This document shows positions 1-5,731 of a stretch of DNA of 14,437 bases, piece by piece (the first letter of the stretch is position 1; every line of letters starts with the position of its first letter). A program made the position numbers and the translations under genes. This stretch comes from Bacillota bacterium (GTDB lineage: Bacteria > Bacillota > Desulfotomaculia > Desulfotomaculales > Desulfallaceae): NCBI GenBank assembly GCA_009781965.1, contig WQUS01000120.1, positions 1 through 14,437 of the forward strand, written 5' to 3'. The notes beneath the pieces are model-generated. The model ran no database searches. It was not told the DNA's origin and was given only the letters and a program-made list of their open reading frames with translations.

Positions 1-113
1 AGCCCAGGCCCGTAAAGTTATTAACCGTAAGCGATTTCTCGAAGAGTATGAGCGCACGGTTAATAACTTTACGGGCCGGCTTGATGCGAAAGCAGTAACG
101 CGTGACCAGTAAC
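1..113 (+). repeat. Left copy of a ~100-bp inverted terminal repeat with internal 22-bp dyad
   Basis: Positions 14-113 match the reverse complement of 14338-14437 over 100 bases with two differences. Inside it, 7-28 and 56-77 are perfect 22-bp inverted arms around a 27-base spacer, so the strand can fold into a long hairpin or cruciform. The 38 bases after the dyad include the heptamer CAGTAAC twice. Identity stops at 113, after which this side runs into unique sequence. The dyad lacks a following T-run, so it is not an ordinary terminator. It may be the end of a multicopy mobile or intergenic element; the family is not recognised. Confidence 0.9.
2..112 (+). CDS. Possible 3' end of a repeated gene (partial, unidentified)
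   Basis: A reading frame open from the window edge ends at TAA (110-112) and would give 36 C-terminal residues, including FLEEYERTVNNF near the middle and ending AVTRDQ. The inverted copy at the right end keeps the same frame. Of the two differences between copies, one is silent (Leu) and one changes Arg to Cys. That is compatible with a multicopy protein gene such as a transposase, but two changes are far too few to show coding constraint. The opposite strand of this repeat is also open. I do not recognise a family from this fragment. Confidence 0.25.
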   Translation, partial: AQARKVINRKRFLEEYERTVNNFTGRLDAKAVTRDQ

Positions 114-147
114 CATAAAGGACAAATCATTGAGGAGGTCGGCGCAG

Positions 148-1080
148 ATGATTAAAAACCGGCTGTATTATTACACGCGTAACCCGTCCCGGGACAATCG
201 CACCAGTTTGGCCAGAGCGATAGACCTGTTGCTGGCGTTAATGTTAGTGTGGCTGCCGACGGCCCTGGCAATGAAAATAATGCCGCTCAGCCAGACCTGG
301 TCAGGCATTTTAACGGTACCGGCGCTGGCGCTGGGCGCCGGGCTGGTCTTCTGGCAGCAGCGGCGTAAAAACAAATCCCGCCGCCAGCACCAAAATATTT
401 GGTACTCCGCCCGTAAATGCAGACAAAGAATAAAACAGCTGGCCGCGCCGGAAGATTTTGCCCGGCTGGTAAAAGAACTATTGCAGGCCACCCTGCCGGT
501 TACACGGTTGCAAGCGCCGGCGCCGGGCGGGGAATCAACCATATCCCTGCTTGGTTATCTGCGCCACCGCCAGGTGGGAGTCATGTGTATCAATCGCCAA
601 ACCGACGGGCAACCGATTACCGCCGCCGAGATCAGCAAGTTTTTTGCCGAGCTCAAACTGGCCCGGCTGCCTGCCGGCATCATCGTCACCACCGATTCTT
701 TTGCCGATGACGCCAAGCGGTTGGTCAGCCGCCTGCGGGGACAAGTCCAAATCCATCTGCTGGACGGCGATGCGGTGCTGTATATGGCCAGGCAAGCCAA
801 GCACCCTATTTTTCAGGATGAAAAATGGCCCGGGGAAAAAGAAAGCCGTCTCTCCGGATTGGCAGTGGCCCTTTCCATTAAGGAAAACCTGATGGTTTCC
901 CGGCGGAAAGCCTGGTCTTTCCTGCTCTTAGGGATTAGTCTGCTGGTTATTTCAACCTGGCAAAGCGGGATTACCGAAACAATTTACCTGGCCGGCGGCA
1001 TCGTTAATTTGTCAGCCGGTTTCCCGGGGCTGCTTCTGTCTTACCTGCACAGGTCCGAACCGTTTATGGACTGGCAATAA
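148..1080 (+). CDS. Membrane protein with degenerate Mrr-like (restriction endonuclease-like) domain
   Basis: A 310-residue protein. ATG at 148 is chosen over an upstream in-frame TTG at 130 because GAGGAGGT (132-139) sits about 9 bases before it. Two hydrophobic segments near the N terminus (about residues 24-44 and 51-69) and two near the C terminus (255-271, 279-300) flank a soluble region (about 103-215). The second half of that region (PAGIIVTTDSFADDAKRL, then LLDGDAVLYMA) resembles the C-terminal half of Mrr-type nuclease-like domains. The first half lacks a recognisable catalytic D...(Q/E)xK signature: where Mrr proteins read VQ(C/V)K, this one reads CINR. It is therefore probably not a nuclease. 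It stands upstream of the spoVA genes, separated by a hairpin and 138 bases. Fold assignment is by eye; the membrane topology is well supported. Confidence 0.75.
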   Translation: MIKNRLYYYTRNPSRDNRTSLARAIDLLLALMLVWLPTALAMKIMPLSQTWSGILTVPALALGAGLVFWQQRRKNKSRRQHQNIWYSARKCRQRIKQLAAPEDFARLVKELLQATLPVTRLQAPAPGGESTISLLGYLRHRQVGVMCINRQTDGQPITAAEISKFFAELKLARLPAGIIVTTDSFADDAKRLVSRLRGQVQIHLLDGDAVLYMARQAKHPIFQDEKWPGEKESRLSGLAVALSIKENLMVSRRKAWSFLLLGISLLVISTWQSGITETIYLAGGIVNLSAGFPGLLLSYLHRSEPFMDWQ

Positions 1081-1082
1081 AC

Positions 1083-1111
1083 CGCCTGAACAAATTTTTC
1101 CCGTTCAGGCG
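1083..1111 (+). terminator. Hairpin after the membrane protein gene
   Basis: Perfect 9-bp arms 1083-1091 and 1103-1111 around an 11-base loop, starting two bases after the stop codon. The sequence that follows has no clear T-run, so it may be a weak terminator or an mRNA-stabilising hairpin. The T-run lies in the loop instead. Confidence 0.5.
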
Positions 1112-1218
1112 CCGCATCATACAAAATCAATCAATATTTGGTCCCAATACACTGGCAGAATTAACCTAAATAAAAACTCTTTTATCGGGTATAGCTCAAT
1201 ATAAAGGGGGTTGATATT

Positions 1219-1698
1219 TTGTCCAAGTCCCAAAAACCAACACTAACCCCGGCCCAGCTGGAATACCAAAGTTTTGCCCGGGCCAGAGAGCCAAAACGCC
1301 CGGTTTTGTTAAATTGTTTCAAGGCCTTTCTGGTTGGCGGTTTGATCTGCGCCATCGGCCAGGGCGTTTCCGAATTCTTTTTATGGCATTTTGATTTCAC
1401 GGAAAAGACGGCAGGCAACCCCACGGTAGCGATGATGATCCTCTTTTCCGTCATTTTAACCGGCGTCGGCGTATACGATCATATCGCTCAATGGTCCGGC
1501 GCCGGTACCGCCATACCGGTCACGGGATTTGCCAACGCCATGAGTTCCGCCGCCATTGAGCACCGCAGCGAAGGACTTGTGCTGGGGGTAGGAGCCAACA
1601 TGTTTAGACTGGCCGGTTCCGTGATTGTGTTTGGCACCTTTGCGGCGTTTATCGTCGCCTTGATCAAAACATTACTGGCTAAAGCGGGAGGGATGTGA
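1219..1698 (+). CDS. spoVAC: Stage V sporulation protein AC (SpoVAC)
   Basis: SpoVAC is an inner forespore membrane protein of the SpoVA complex. The complex carries dipicolinic acid into the spore during sporulation and releases it at germination; SpoVAC itself is reported to behave as a mechanosensitive channel in Bacillus. This 159-residue protein matches the family along its length, with hydrophobic segments at FLVGGLICAIGQG, VAMMILFSVILTGVGVYD and a C-terminal one near AGSVIVFGTFAAFIVALI. The conserved stretch WSGAGTAIPVTGFANAM is present. The start is TTG at 1219, placed 8 bases after AAAGGGGG (1203-1210). spoVAD follows 7 bases after the stop. A sigma-G promoter is expected upstream, but I could not pick one confidently in 1112-1205. 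Confidence 0.96.
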   Translation: MSKSQKPTLTPAQLEYQSFARAREPKRPVLLNCFKAFLVGGLICAIGQGVSEFFLWHFDFTEKTAGNPTVAMMILFSVILTGVGVYDHIAQWSGAGTAIPVTGFANAMSSAAIEHRSEGLVLGVGANMFRLAGSVIVFGTFAAFIVALIKTLLAKAGGM

Positions 1699-1705
1699 CA
1701 ACAAG

Positions 1706-2716
1706 ATGCGGCAGGGCCGCCAAACATGGCTGTTTAAAAACAAACCGGTGATTATTGCCGGCGCGGCGGTGGGCGGGCCCCACGAAGCCAAAGGACCGCT
1801 GGCCGCTGATTTTGATCTTTTGCATGACGACCTGTGGCTGGAAAAAGATAGTTTTGAAAAAGCGCAAACCAAAATGCTGGAGGAAGCTTGCGACATTGCC
1901 CTGGGCAAAGCCGGTCTGTCAAAACAGGATATCCGTTTTTTTCTTGGCGGGGACTTGCTGAACCAGATTATTTCCACCAGTTTTGCCGCCCGGACGCTGG
2001 CTGTTCCCTTTCTGGGCCTGTACGGAGCCTGTTCCACTTCGATGGAAAGCCTGGCTTTAGGCGCGTTAATTGTAGACAGCCGGGCCGGCGACCATGTACT
2101 CTGCGGCACGGTCAGCCATAACGCGGCGGTGGAAAAACAATACCGTTACCCCACCGAATACGGCGCCCAAAAGCCGCCCACGGCCCAATGGACTGTGACC
2201 GGCGCCGGCGTGGCTTTGTTAAGCGCAGACGGCGTCGGCCCCCGGGTCACAGCGGCCACTATCGGCAGAATAATGGACCTGGGGGTCAGCGACCCGTACA
2301 ATATGGGCAGCGCCATGGCGCCGGCAGCGGTGGATACCATCACCGTCCACAGCAGAGATTTGCACATCTCCCTGGATGAATACGATTTAATTGCCACCGG
2401 CGATCTGGGACGCGTGGGGCACGGCATCGCCGGCGATTTGCTTAGCCGGCAAGGCATTAAATTTGCCTCCGGCAAATTCACTGACTGCGGCATTTTAATC
2501 TACGGCCCGGACCAGCCGGGCGTCATGGCCGGGGGAAGCGGCTGCGGCTGTTCGGCCACCGTCGCCTTCGGCCACATTATGCACAGAATCAGGAGGGGCG
2601 AACTGAAAAAGGTACTGCTTGTGGCCACCGGCGCTTTGCTGTCGCCTTTGTCTTATCAGCAACAAGAAAGCATTCCCTGTATCGCGCACGCCGTCTCCAT
2701 CGAATACAGCCACTAG
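1706..2716 (+). CDS. spoVAD: Stage V sporulation protein AD (SpoVAD)
   Basis: SpoVAD is the peripheral, dipicolinate-binding subunit of the SpoVA complex and has a thiolase-like fold. The 336-residue length is normal for the family (about 338). Family features seen are the N-terminal QTWLF segment, GGPHEAKGPLA, the FFLGGDLLNQI block, LYGACSTSMESLALG at the place of the thiolase active-site cysteine (Cys109), and the C-terminal glycine/cysteine-rich GGSGCGCSATVAFG. The ATG at 1706 has only a distant purine-rich site (GGGAGGG, 1686-1692), so translation may depend on coupling to spoVAC, which ends 7 bases upstream. spoVAE begins 12 bases downstream. The protein would be expressed in the forespore with its neighbours. 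Confidence 0.96.
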   Translation: MRQGRQTWLFKNKPVIIAGAAVGGPHEAKGPLAADFDLLHDDLWLEKDSFEKAQTKMLEEACDIALGKAGLSKQDIRFFLGGDLLNQIISTSFAARTLAVPFLGLYGACSTSMESLALGALIVDSRAGDHVLCGTVSHNAAVEKQYRYPTEYGAQKPPTAQWTVTGAGVALLSADGVGPRVTAATIGRIMDLGVSDPYNMGSAMAPAAVDTITVHSRDLHISLDEYDLIATGDLGRVGHGIAGDLLSRQGIKFASGKFTDCGILIYGPDQPGVMAGGSGCGCSATVAFGHIMHRIRRGELKKVLLVATGALLSPLSYQQQESIPCIAHAVSIEYSH

Positions 2717-2728
2717 GAGTGAGCAAAC

Positions 2729-3082
2729 TTGGCCATATATTGCTGGGCTTTTATTGTTGGCGGGCTAATCTGCGTAGTTGGACAGCTGCTGATGGATGTG
2801 GGCGGGCTTACCCCCGCCCATACCGCCAGTATCATGGTGGTTGCGGGAGCGGTACTGGCCGGTTTAGGGCTGTACGAGCCGCTGATTGATTTTGCCGGGG
2901 CCGGCGCCACCGTGCCCATCACCAGTTTTGGCAATTCACTGGTGCAGGGAGCGCTGGCCGAAGCAAGCAGAACCGGCTTGGTGGGCATACTGACCGGGAT
3001 ATTTGAAGTAACCAGCGCCGGCATATCCGCGGCCATTATTTTTTCTTTTATAGCCGCGCTATTATTTAAACCCAAAGGGTAA
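2729..3082 (+). CDS. spoVAE: Stage V sporulation protein AE (SpoVAE, SpoVAEB type)
   Basis: A small membrane subunit of the SpoVA complex; 117 residues matches the SpoVAEB form. The TTG start at 2729 lies 9 bases after GGAG (2716-2719), which overlaps the end of the spoVAD stop. Hydrophobic segments are near residues 5-25, 33-52 and 90-112. It is visibly homologous to SpoVAC: IVGGLICVVGQ here against LVGGLICAIGQ there, and FAGAGATVPITSFGNSL against WSGAGTAIPVTGFANAM. The set AC-AD-AE without spoVAA, spoVAB or spoVAF is the reduced arrangement commonly found in clostridia. Confidence 0.95.
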   Translation: MAIYCWAFIVGGLICVVGQLLMDVGGLTPAHTASIMVVAGAVLAGLGLYEPLIDFAGAGATVPITSFGNSLVQGALAEASRTGLVGILTGIFEVTSAGISAAIIFSFIAALLFKPKG

Positions 3083-3126
3083 AACAAGTATAAAATAAAC
3101 CAAAAGAATTAAGAAGGCGAAGGCAA

Positions 3127-3672
3127 ATGAAATATTTGACGGTCTTGCTTGTGGCGGTAGCTTTCTTCAATGCCGGCTGTACATTGCAGAACAGTCCGGC
3201 TCAAAAACCACAGACCCAACAATCAGAGGGTCAACATAGCCAGGTTCAAAAACTACAGACCCAACAATCAGATGATCATACAGAGGCTCATGCGGCGCAG
3301 GAGCTACAACCGCAGACCCAGCCAGGGCCGGCGGCCGACCAAGCCGCGGCGGCTAACACCGCGCTAGCTGCCAAAAGCAAGGCGGCGGCTAAAAAATTAG
3401 CGGCAGTGGAAGACGCTGTGGTTGTGGTTTTAGGCAAAAATATCTCTGTCGACGTCAAGGTAACCGGTTTTAACCGGTTGCGATTGCCGGCCATCCGCCG
3501 GGAAGTGCACGCAAAGATTGCCCATATGGCGCCCGGCTATCGGGTTTTCGTAAGCACGGATAAAAAAATCTATTGGGAGCTGGAGCAGCTAAACAGCCAA
3601 ATCCAACAGGGCGGAGACTCAGACGCGTTTAAAGAACTATTGGACAAAATCGATAAAAGGATGCGGGGCTGA
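3127..3672 (+). CDS. YhcN/YlaJ-family sporulation lipoprotein
   Basis: A 181-residue predicted lipoprotein. Residues 1-17 form a short signal peptide and the lipobox ends FNAGC, with Cys18 as the lipid-modified residue. Residues about 20-85 are low-complexity, rich in Gln, Ala and Pro, and contain a 45-bp direct repeat. The C-terminal part (about 90-181) has the pattern of the spore lipoprotein family YhcN/YlaJ: an Ala/Lys-rich lead, VVVVLGKNISVDVKV, then IRREVHAKIAHMAPGYRVFVSTD. Members are found in the inner spore membrane and influence germination or outgrowth in Bacillus. It follows spoVAE by 44 bases and ends in a terminator, so it is probably the last gene of the sporulation block. The ribosome-binding site is weak (GAAGGCGAAGG just upstream). 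Confidence 0.85.
   Translation: MKYLTVLLVAVAFFNAGCTLQNSPAQKPQTQQSEGQHSQVQKLQTQQSDDHTEAHAAQELQPQTQPGPAADQAAAANTALAAKSKAAAKKLAAVEDAVVVVLGKNISVDVKVTGFNRLRLPAIRREVHAKIAHMAPGYRVFVSTDKKIYWELEQLNSQIQQGGDSDAFKELLDKIDKRMRG
3202..3272 (+). repeat. 45-bp-period direct repeat inside the lipoprotein gene
   Basis: Positions 3202-3227 and 3247-3272 are identical over 26 bases except one, 45 bases (15 codons) apart, and encode two copies of a QK.QTQQS-like segment. A weaker third relative (CAGACCCA) lies near 3313. The period keeps the frame, so copy number can change without breaking the protein. Confidence 0.85.
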
Positions 3673-3697
3673 AGCAAAAGCCCCGTTTTCCTTTTGG
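3664..3697 (+). terminator. Rho-independent terminator of the sporulation block
   Basis: A 7-bp GC-rich stem (3664-3670 with 3679-3685) and 8-base loop overlap the lipoprotein stop codon and are followed by TTTTCCTTTT. No gene is seen from here to 3870 (185 bases). Confidence 0.85.
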
Positions 3698-3870
3698 TTT
3701 AACTGGCAGCGCCAACAGCCTCAAGAACCACCGTTAAAGGTCCGGCTGTAAATTTTACATACAAGAAAAGGATTTTCAAGCAATAAACAGAAATAAATCT
3801 ACACACCTTTATCGGTCCGTTTTACCGGACAGCTTGGCAAATATTTGCTATATCAGGGAGGGGAATTTTT

Positions 3871-4503
3871 ATGCAAGTTGCGGCCTTCAACGGCAGTCCA
3901 AATAAGGAAGGCAATACCTATCACGCCCTCAAAACAGTCGCCGCGGAACTTGAAAAAGCTGGCATTGCCACAGAAATCATCCAGGTGGGCAATAAATTAA
4001 TCAGGGGCTGTCTGGCCTGCGGCAAGTGCGCCAAAAACAAGAACGAAAAGTGCGTTACCGACGATGAAGTGAACCAATGGATCCAGAAAATCAAAGCGGC
4101 GGACGGCATCATTTTCGGCTCGCCCGTGCACTATGCCTCCATCGGCGCCACCATGAAAGCCTTTTTGGATCGGGCCTTTTATGTGGCCGGTGCAAACGGC
4201 AACCTGTTCAGACACAAAGTCGGAGCCGCCGTGGTGGCGGTAAGACGCACCGGAGGGATGACCGCCTTAGATCAGCTTAATCACTACCTGACCTACGCGG
4301 AAATGTTGGTCCCGACCGCAAATTATTGGAACGTAATCCACGGCGCCACGCCGGGGGAAGCGCTGCAGGACCTGGAAGGGATGCAAATCATGGGGCTCCT
4401 CGGCAAAAATATGGCCTGGCTGCTTAAACTGGTCGAAAACGGGAAGGGCGCCGTTCAAGCGCCGGCGCCGGAAGCCAAGGTGCGGATGAATTTCATTCGC
4501 TAG
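3871..4503 (+). CDS. Iron-sulfur flavoprotein-like NAD(P)H/FMN-dependent oxidoreductase
   Basis: A 210-residue flavodoxin-fold protein of the NADPH-dependent FMN reductase superfamily. The N-terminal strand and phosphate loop are VAAFNGSPNKEGNT (about residues 3-16), and FGSPVHYASIGATMKAFLDR matches the second FMN-contact region. A compact cysteine motif, Cys47-x2-Cys50-x2-Cys53-x7-Cys61, matches the 4Fe-4S-binding pattern of iron-sulfur flavoproteins, which act in electron transfer and oxygen or peroxide defence in anaerobes. The ATG at 3871 follows GGGAGGGG (3856-3863) by 7 bases. It is a single-gene transcription unit between two terminators, convergent with the XRE regulator. The physiological partner cannot be told from sequence. 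Confidence 0.88.
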   Translation: MQVAAFNGSPNKEGNTYHALKTVAAELEKAGIATEIIQVGNKLIRGCLACGKCAKNKNEKCVTDDEVNQWIQKIKAADGIIFGSPVHYASIGATMKAFLDRAFYVAGANGNLFRHKVGAAVVAVRRTGGMTALDQLNHYLTYAEMLVPTANYWNVIHGATPGEALQDLEGMQIMGLLGKNMAWLLKLVENGKGAVQAPAPEAKVRMNFIR

Positions 4504-4534
4504 CAACCAGTATCTTTCTTACCGACCATCATGG

Positions 4535-4560
4535 AAAAACCGCCCTCATGGGCGGTTTTT
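4535..4560. terminator. Bidirectional terminator between convergent genes
   Basis: An 11-bp perfect stem (4535-4545 with 4550-4560) with a 4-base loop, A5 on one side and T5 on the other. It serves the flavoprotein gene on the plus strand and the XRE gene ending at 4576 on the minus strand. Confidence 0.92.
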
Positions 4561-4575
4561 ATGTTGCAGAAAATA

Positions 4576-5277
4576 TTATGTATTGGTAAACTTGGCGTGA
4601 GCTTTTTGAGCCAGCACCAAAAATTCATCTTCGTTAATCCGTTTAGTAGCAAGCAACTCTGACATTCTTAGCGCTGCATTGGCCAGTGTTCGGGAGGAAA
4701 GTATATATTCTTCCGCACTTGGATCTCTAAGTTTTATTTGAGTAACAGTGTCGTTAGTTGACGCTTTTGGATGGATGGATGGAACAGTGTCATCATTTGG
4801 CTCTTTTGAATTAATCGAGGTAACAGTGTCGTCACTTGGCGCTTTTGGTGGTATGGATGGAACAGAGTTCTCACTTGGCTCTTCTGGTTTTATCGAGCTA
4901 ACAATGTCGTCACTTGGCATGTTTGGCTGGATGGATGGAACAAAGTTCTCACTTGGCTCTTCTGGTTTTATCGAAGTAACAATGTCGTCACTTGACGCGT
5001 TTGGTTGAATAGATTGAACAGAGCCATCACTTGGCGCCTTTGCTTCTGACGGCGGGACCAAGTCATTGGCAACGCCAAGGAGAAAATCGGTAGAGACCTG
5101 AAAATAATTAGCAAACATCCTGAGGGTATTGTAATCAGGGTTACGTCTGTTAACCTCATATTGGGCATATGTACTTCTGGACATATTGAAAATAACCGCT
5201 AACTGCGCTTGGGTTTGTCCGGATTTTCTCCTCAATTCCTTCAATCTGTCACCCAACATAAACCGATCTCCTAACAT
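4576..5277 (-). CDS. XRE-family transcriptional regulator with eight 13-residue tandem repeats
   Basis: A 233-residue protein in three parts. Residues about 8-70 form a Cro/C1-type helix-turn-helix (LKELRRKSGQTQAQLA, then SRSTYAQYEVNRRNP and the usual VSTDFLLG ending). Residues 83-186 are eight uninterrupted 13-residue repeats of the type SDDIVTSIKPEEP. Residues about 187-233 form a charged helical tail (LANAALRMSELLATKRINEDEFL) that may mediate oligomerisation. Alternate repeat units resemble each other more closely, giving a 26-residue higher-order period. Two starts are possible, 5277 and 5259, each with its own Shine-Dalgarno sequence. The gene is more AT-rich than its neighbours. A dyad in its own promoter suggests autorepression. 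The targets and the role of the repeats are unknown. Confidence 0.9.
   Translation of the reverse strand: MLGDRFMLGDRLKELRRKSGQTQAQLAVIFNMSRSTYAQYEVNRRNPDYNTLRMFANYFQVSTDFLLGVANDLVPPSEAKAPSDGSVQSIQPNASSDDIVTSIKPEEPSENFVPSIQPNMPSDDIVSSIKPEEPSENSVPSIPPKAPSDDTVTSINSKEPNDDTVPSIHPKASTNDTVTQIKLRDPSAEEYILSSRTLANAALRMSELLATKRINEDEFLVLAQKAHAKFTNT
4720..5031 (-). repeat. 39-bp coding minisatellite, 8 units (78-bp higher-order period)
   Basis: The region encodes residues 83-186 of the XRE protein as 8 x 39 bp = 312 bp. Every unit keeps Val-x-x-Ile at its core, with Pro near the unit boundaries. The third and fifth units and the second and fourth units are closest to each other, pointing to duplication of a 78-bp pair. 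The opposite strand is open across most of the array, which is expected for a repeat whose period is a multiple of three. Confidence 0.93.
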
Positions 5278-5292
5278 AAACGATCACCTCTT
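5251..5292 (-). promoter_or_regulatory. Duplicated ribosome-binding site and start codon of the XRE gene
   Basis: On the minus strand, AAGAGGTGATC precedes ATG at 5277, and TTAGGAGATC precedes a second in-frame ATG at 5259. The two segments are a near-exact 17-18-bp tandem duplication, so the first five residues (MLGDR) occur twice, with one inserted Phe. Both starts look usable. The second gives the usual N terminus for this family. Confidence 0.75.
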
Positions 5293-5299
5293 AAAACCA

Positions 5300-5328
5300 A
5301 TTATAGTTGCATATGGCAACAGTTACAA
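5300..5328 (-). promoter_or_regulatory. Sigma-A-type promoter of the XRE gene
   Basis: On the minus strand a -35 TTGTAA (5323-5328), an exact 17-base spacer, and a perfect -10 TATAAT (5300-5305) lie about 22 bases before the first ATG. The predicted leader is short. The spacer is filled by an inverted repeat (separate entry). Confidence 0.85.
5306..5320. promoter_or_regulatory. Operator candidate 1: GTTGC-N5-GCAAC dyad in the promoter spacer
   Basis: A perfect 5-bp inverted repeat with an AT-rich 5-base centre lies between the -35 and -10 of the XRE promoter. Binding there would block RNA polymerase, so it is the best candidate for autorepression by the adjacent regulator. Confidence 0.75.
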
Positions 5329-5330
5329 TA

Positions 5331-5350
5331 GATGTCGCGAGATGTCGCGC
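5331..5350. repeat. Tandem 10-bp repeat upstream of the XRE promoter
   Basis: Two adjacent copies of GATGTCGCG(A/C) lie between operator candidates 1 and 2, and their junction contains the palindrome TCGCGA. It could be a binding site for another factor or a chance duplication. Confidence 0.5.
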
Positions 5351-5371
5351 AGTTAAATATCGGTCTTTTGT

Positions 5372-5386
5372 GTTTCTATACGCAAC
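5372..5386. promoter_or_regulatory. Operator candidate 2: imperfect GTTTC-N5-GCAAC dyad
   Basis: This site has the same architecture as the two perfect copies with one mismatch, centred 66 bp from candidate 1 and 35 bp from candidate 3. Confidence 0.5.
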
Positions 5387-5406
5387 ATTACGCCTTTACT
5401 GCTAGG

Positions 5407-5421
5407 GTTGCAAATAGCAAC
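5407..5421. promoter_or_regulatory. Operator candidate 3: GTTGC-N5-GCAAC dyad
   Basis: A second perfect copy of the dyad, again with an AT-only centre, 101 bp from candidate 1. Three related dyads in 116 bp upstream of an XRE gene resemble the multi-operator control regions of phage-type repressors. Confidence 0.65.
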
Positions 5422-5716
5422 AAAGCAAATCTGGCCGGCTTCATTCCACCAAGTCATTAATCACCGCACAGCACTCAGGCCAAGCATCCCAGTCATTAGT
5501 CTCATAACGCAACTGGAGAAATAAGGCCCCCGACAGCAGATAAAATACCGACTCTGCCGATCGCCCGGTAAGACAAGACAGGGCAAACCAAGCAAACCGG
5601 CGCCGGGCAAGAGGGCACCCCAAAAACCTGCCGTCGGACAAGCAACCGTCTGTCATTTGTTGCTGTCACTTATTATCAAAATTACGAATAAAATTACAAA
5701 GGAACATAAAAAGTAA
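5422..5716. other. Gene-poor stretch upstream of the holin
   Basis: No well-supported gene. A 71-codon minus-strand frame (5441-5656) exists but has no convincing ribosome-binding site, and its product, rich in Cys and Arg, matches nothing I recognise. It could be a decayed gene or noncoding. The last 60 bases before the holin are AT-rich and could hold its promoter, but no clear -35/-10 pair stands out. Confidence 0.4.
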
Positions 5717-5731
5717 TGGAGGGGCTGTGCA

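Noticed and set aside
7..77. The terminal dyad as a Rho-independent terminator
   Set aside because: The stem is not followed by a T-run on either strand, and it occurs at both ends of the window in inverted orientation as part of a larger repeat.
1112..1205. A sigma-G promoter for spoVAC
   Set aside because: Several AT-rich near matches exist but none has both elements at 17-18 bp spacing, so none is reported.
3687..3870. A promoter or small RNA between the lipoprotein terminator and the flavoprotein gene
   Set aside because: A TGCTATAT-like -10 (3847-3853) has no -35 at a usable distance, and the short GTCCG/CGGAC hairpin (3815-3830) is too weak to call.
4748..5008. Plus-strand open frame of 86 codons opposite the repeat array
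   Set aside because: It is a by-product of a repeat period divisible by three; it has no ribosome-binding site and its product mirrors the repeat.
4720..5031. Regularly spaced repeats that could suggest a CRISPR array
   Set aside because: The repeats are contiguous 39-bp units without unique spacers, lie in frame inside a gene with a helix-turn-helix start, and encode a coherent 13-residue motif.
5441..5656. Minus-strand 71-codon frame between the XRE control region and the holin
   Set aside because: No good ribosome-binding site, unusual composition and no recognisable family. Kept only as a note in the gap entry.
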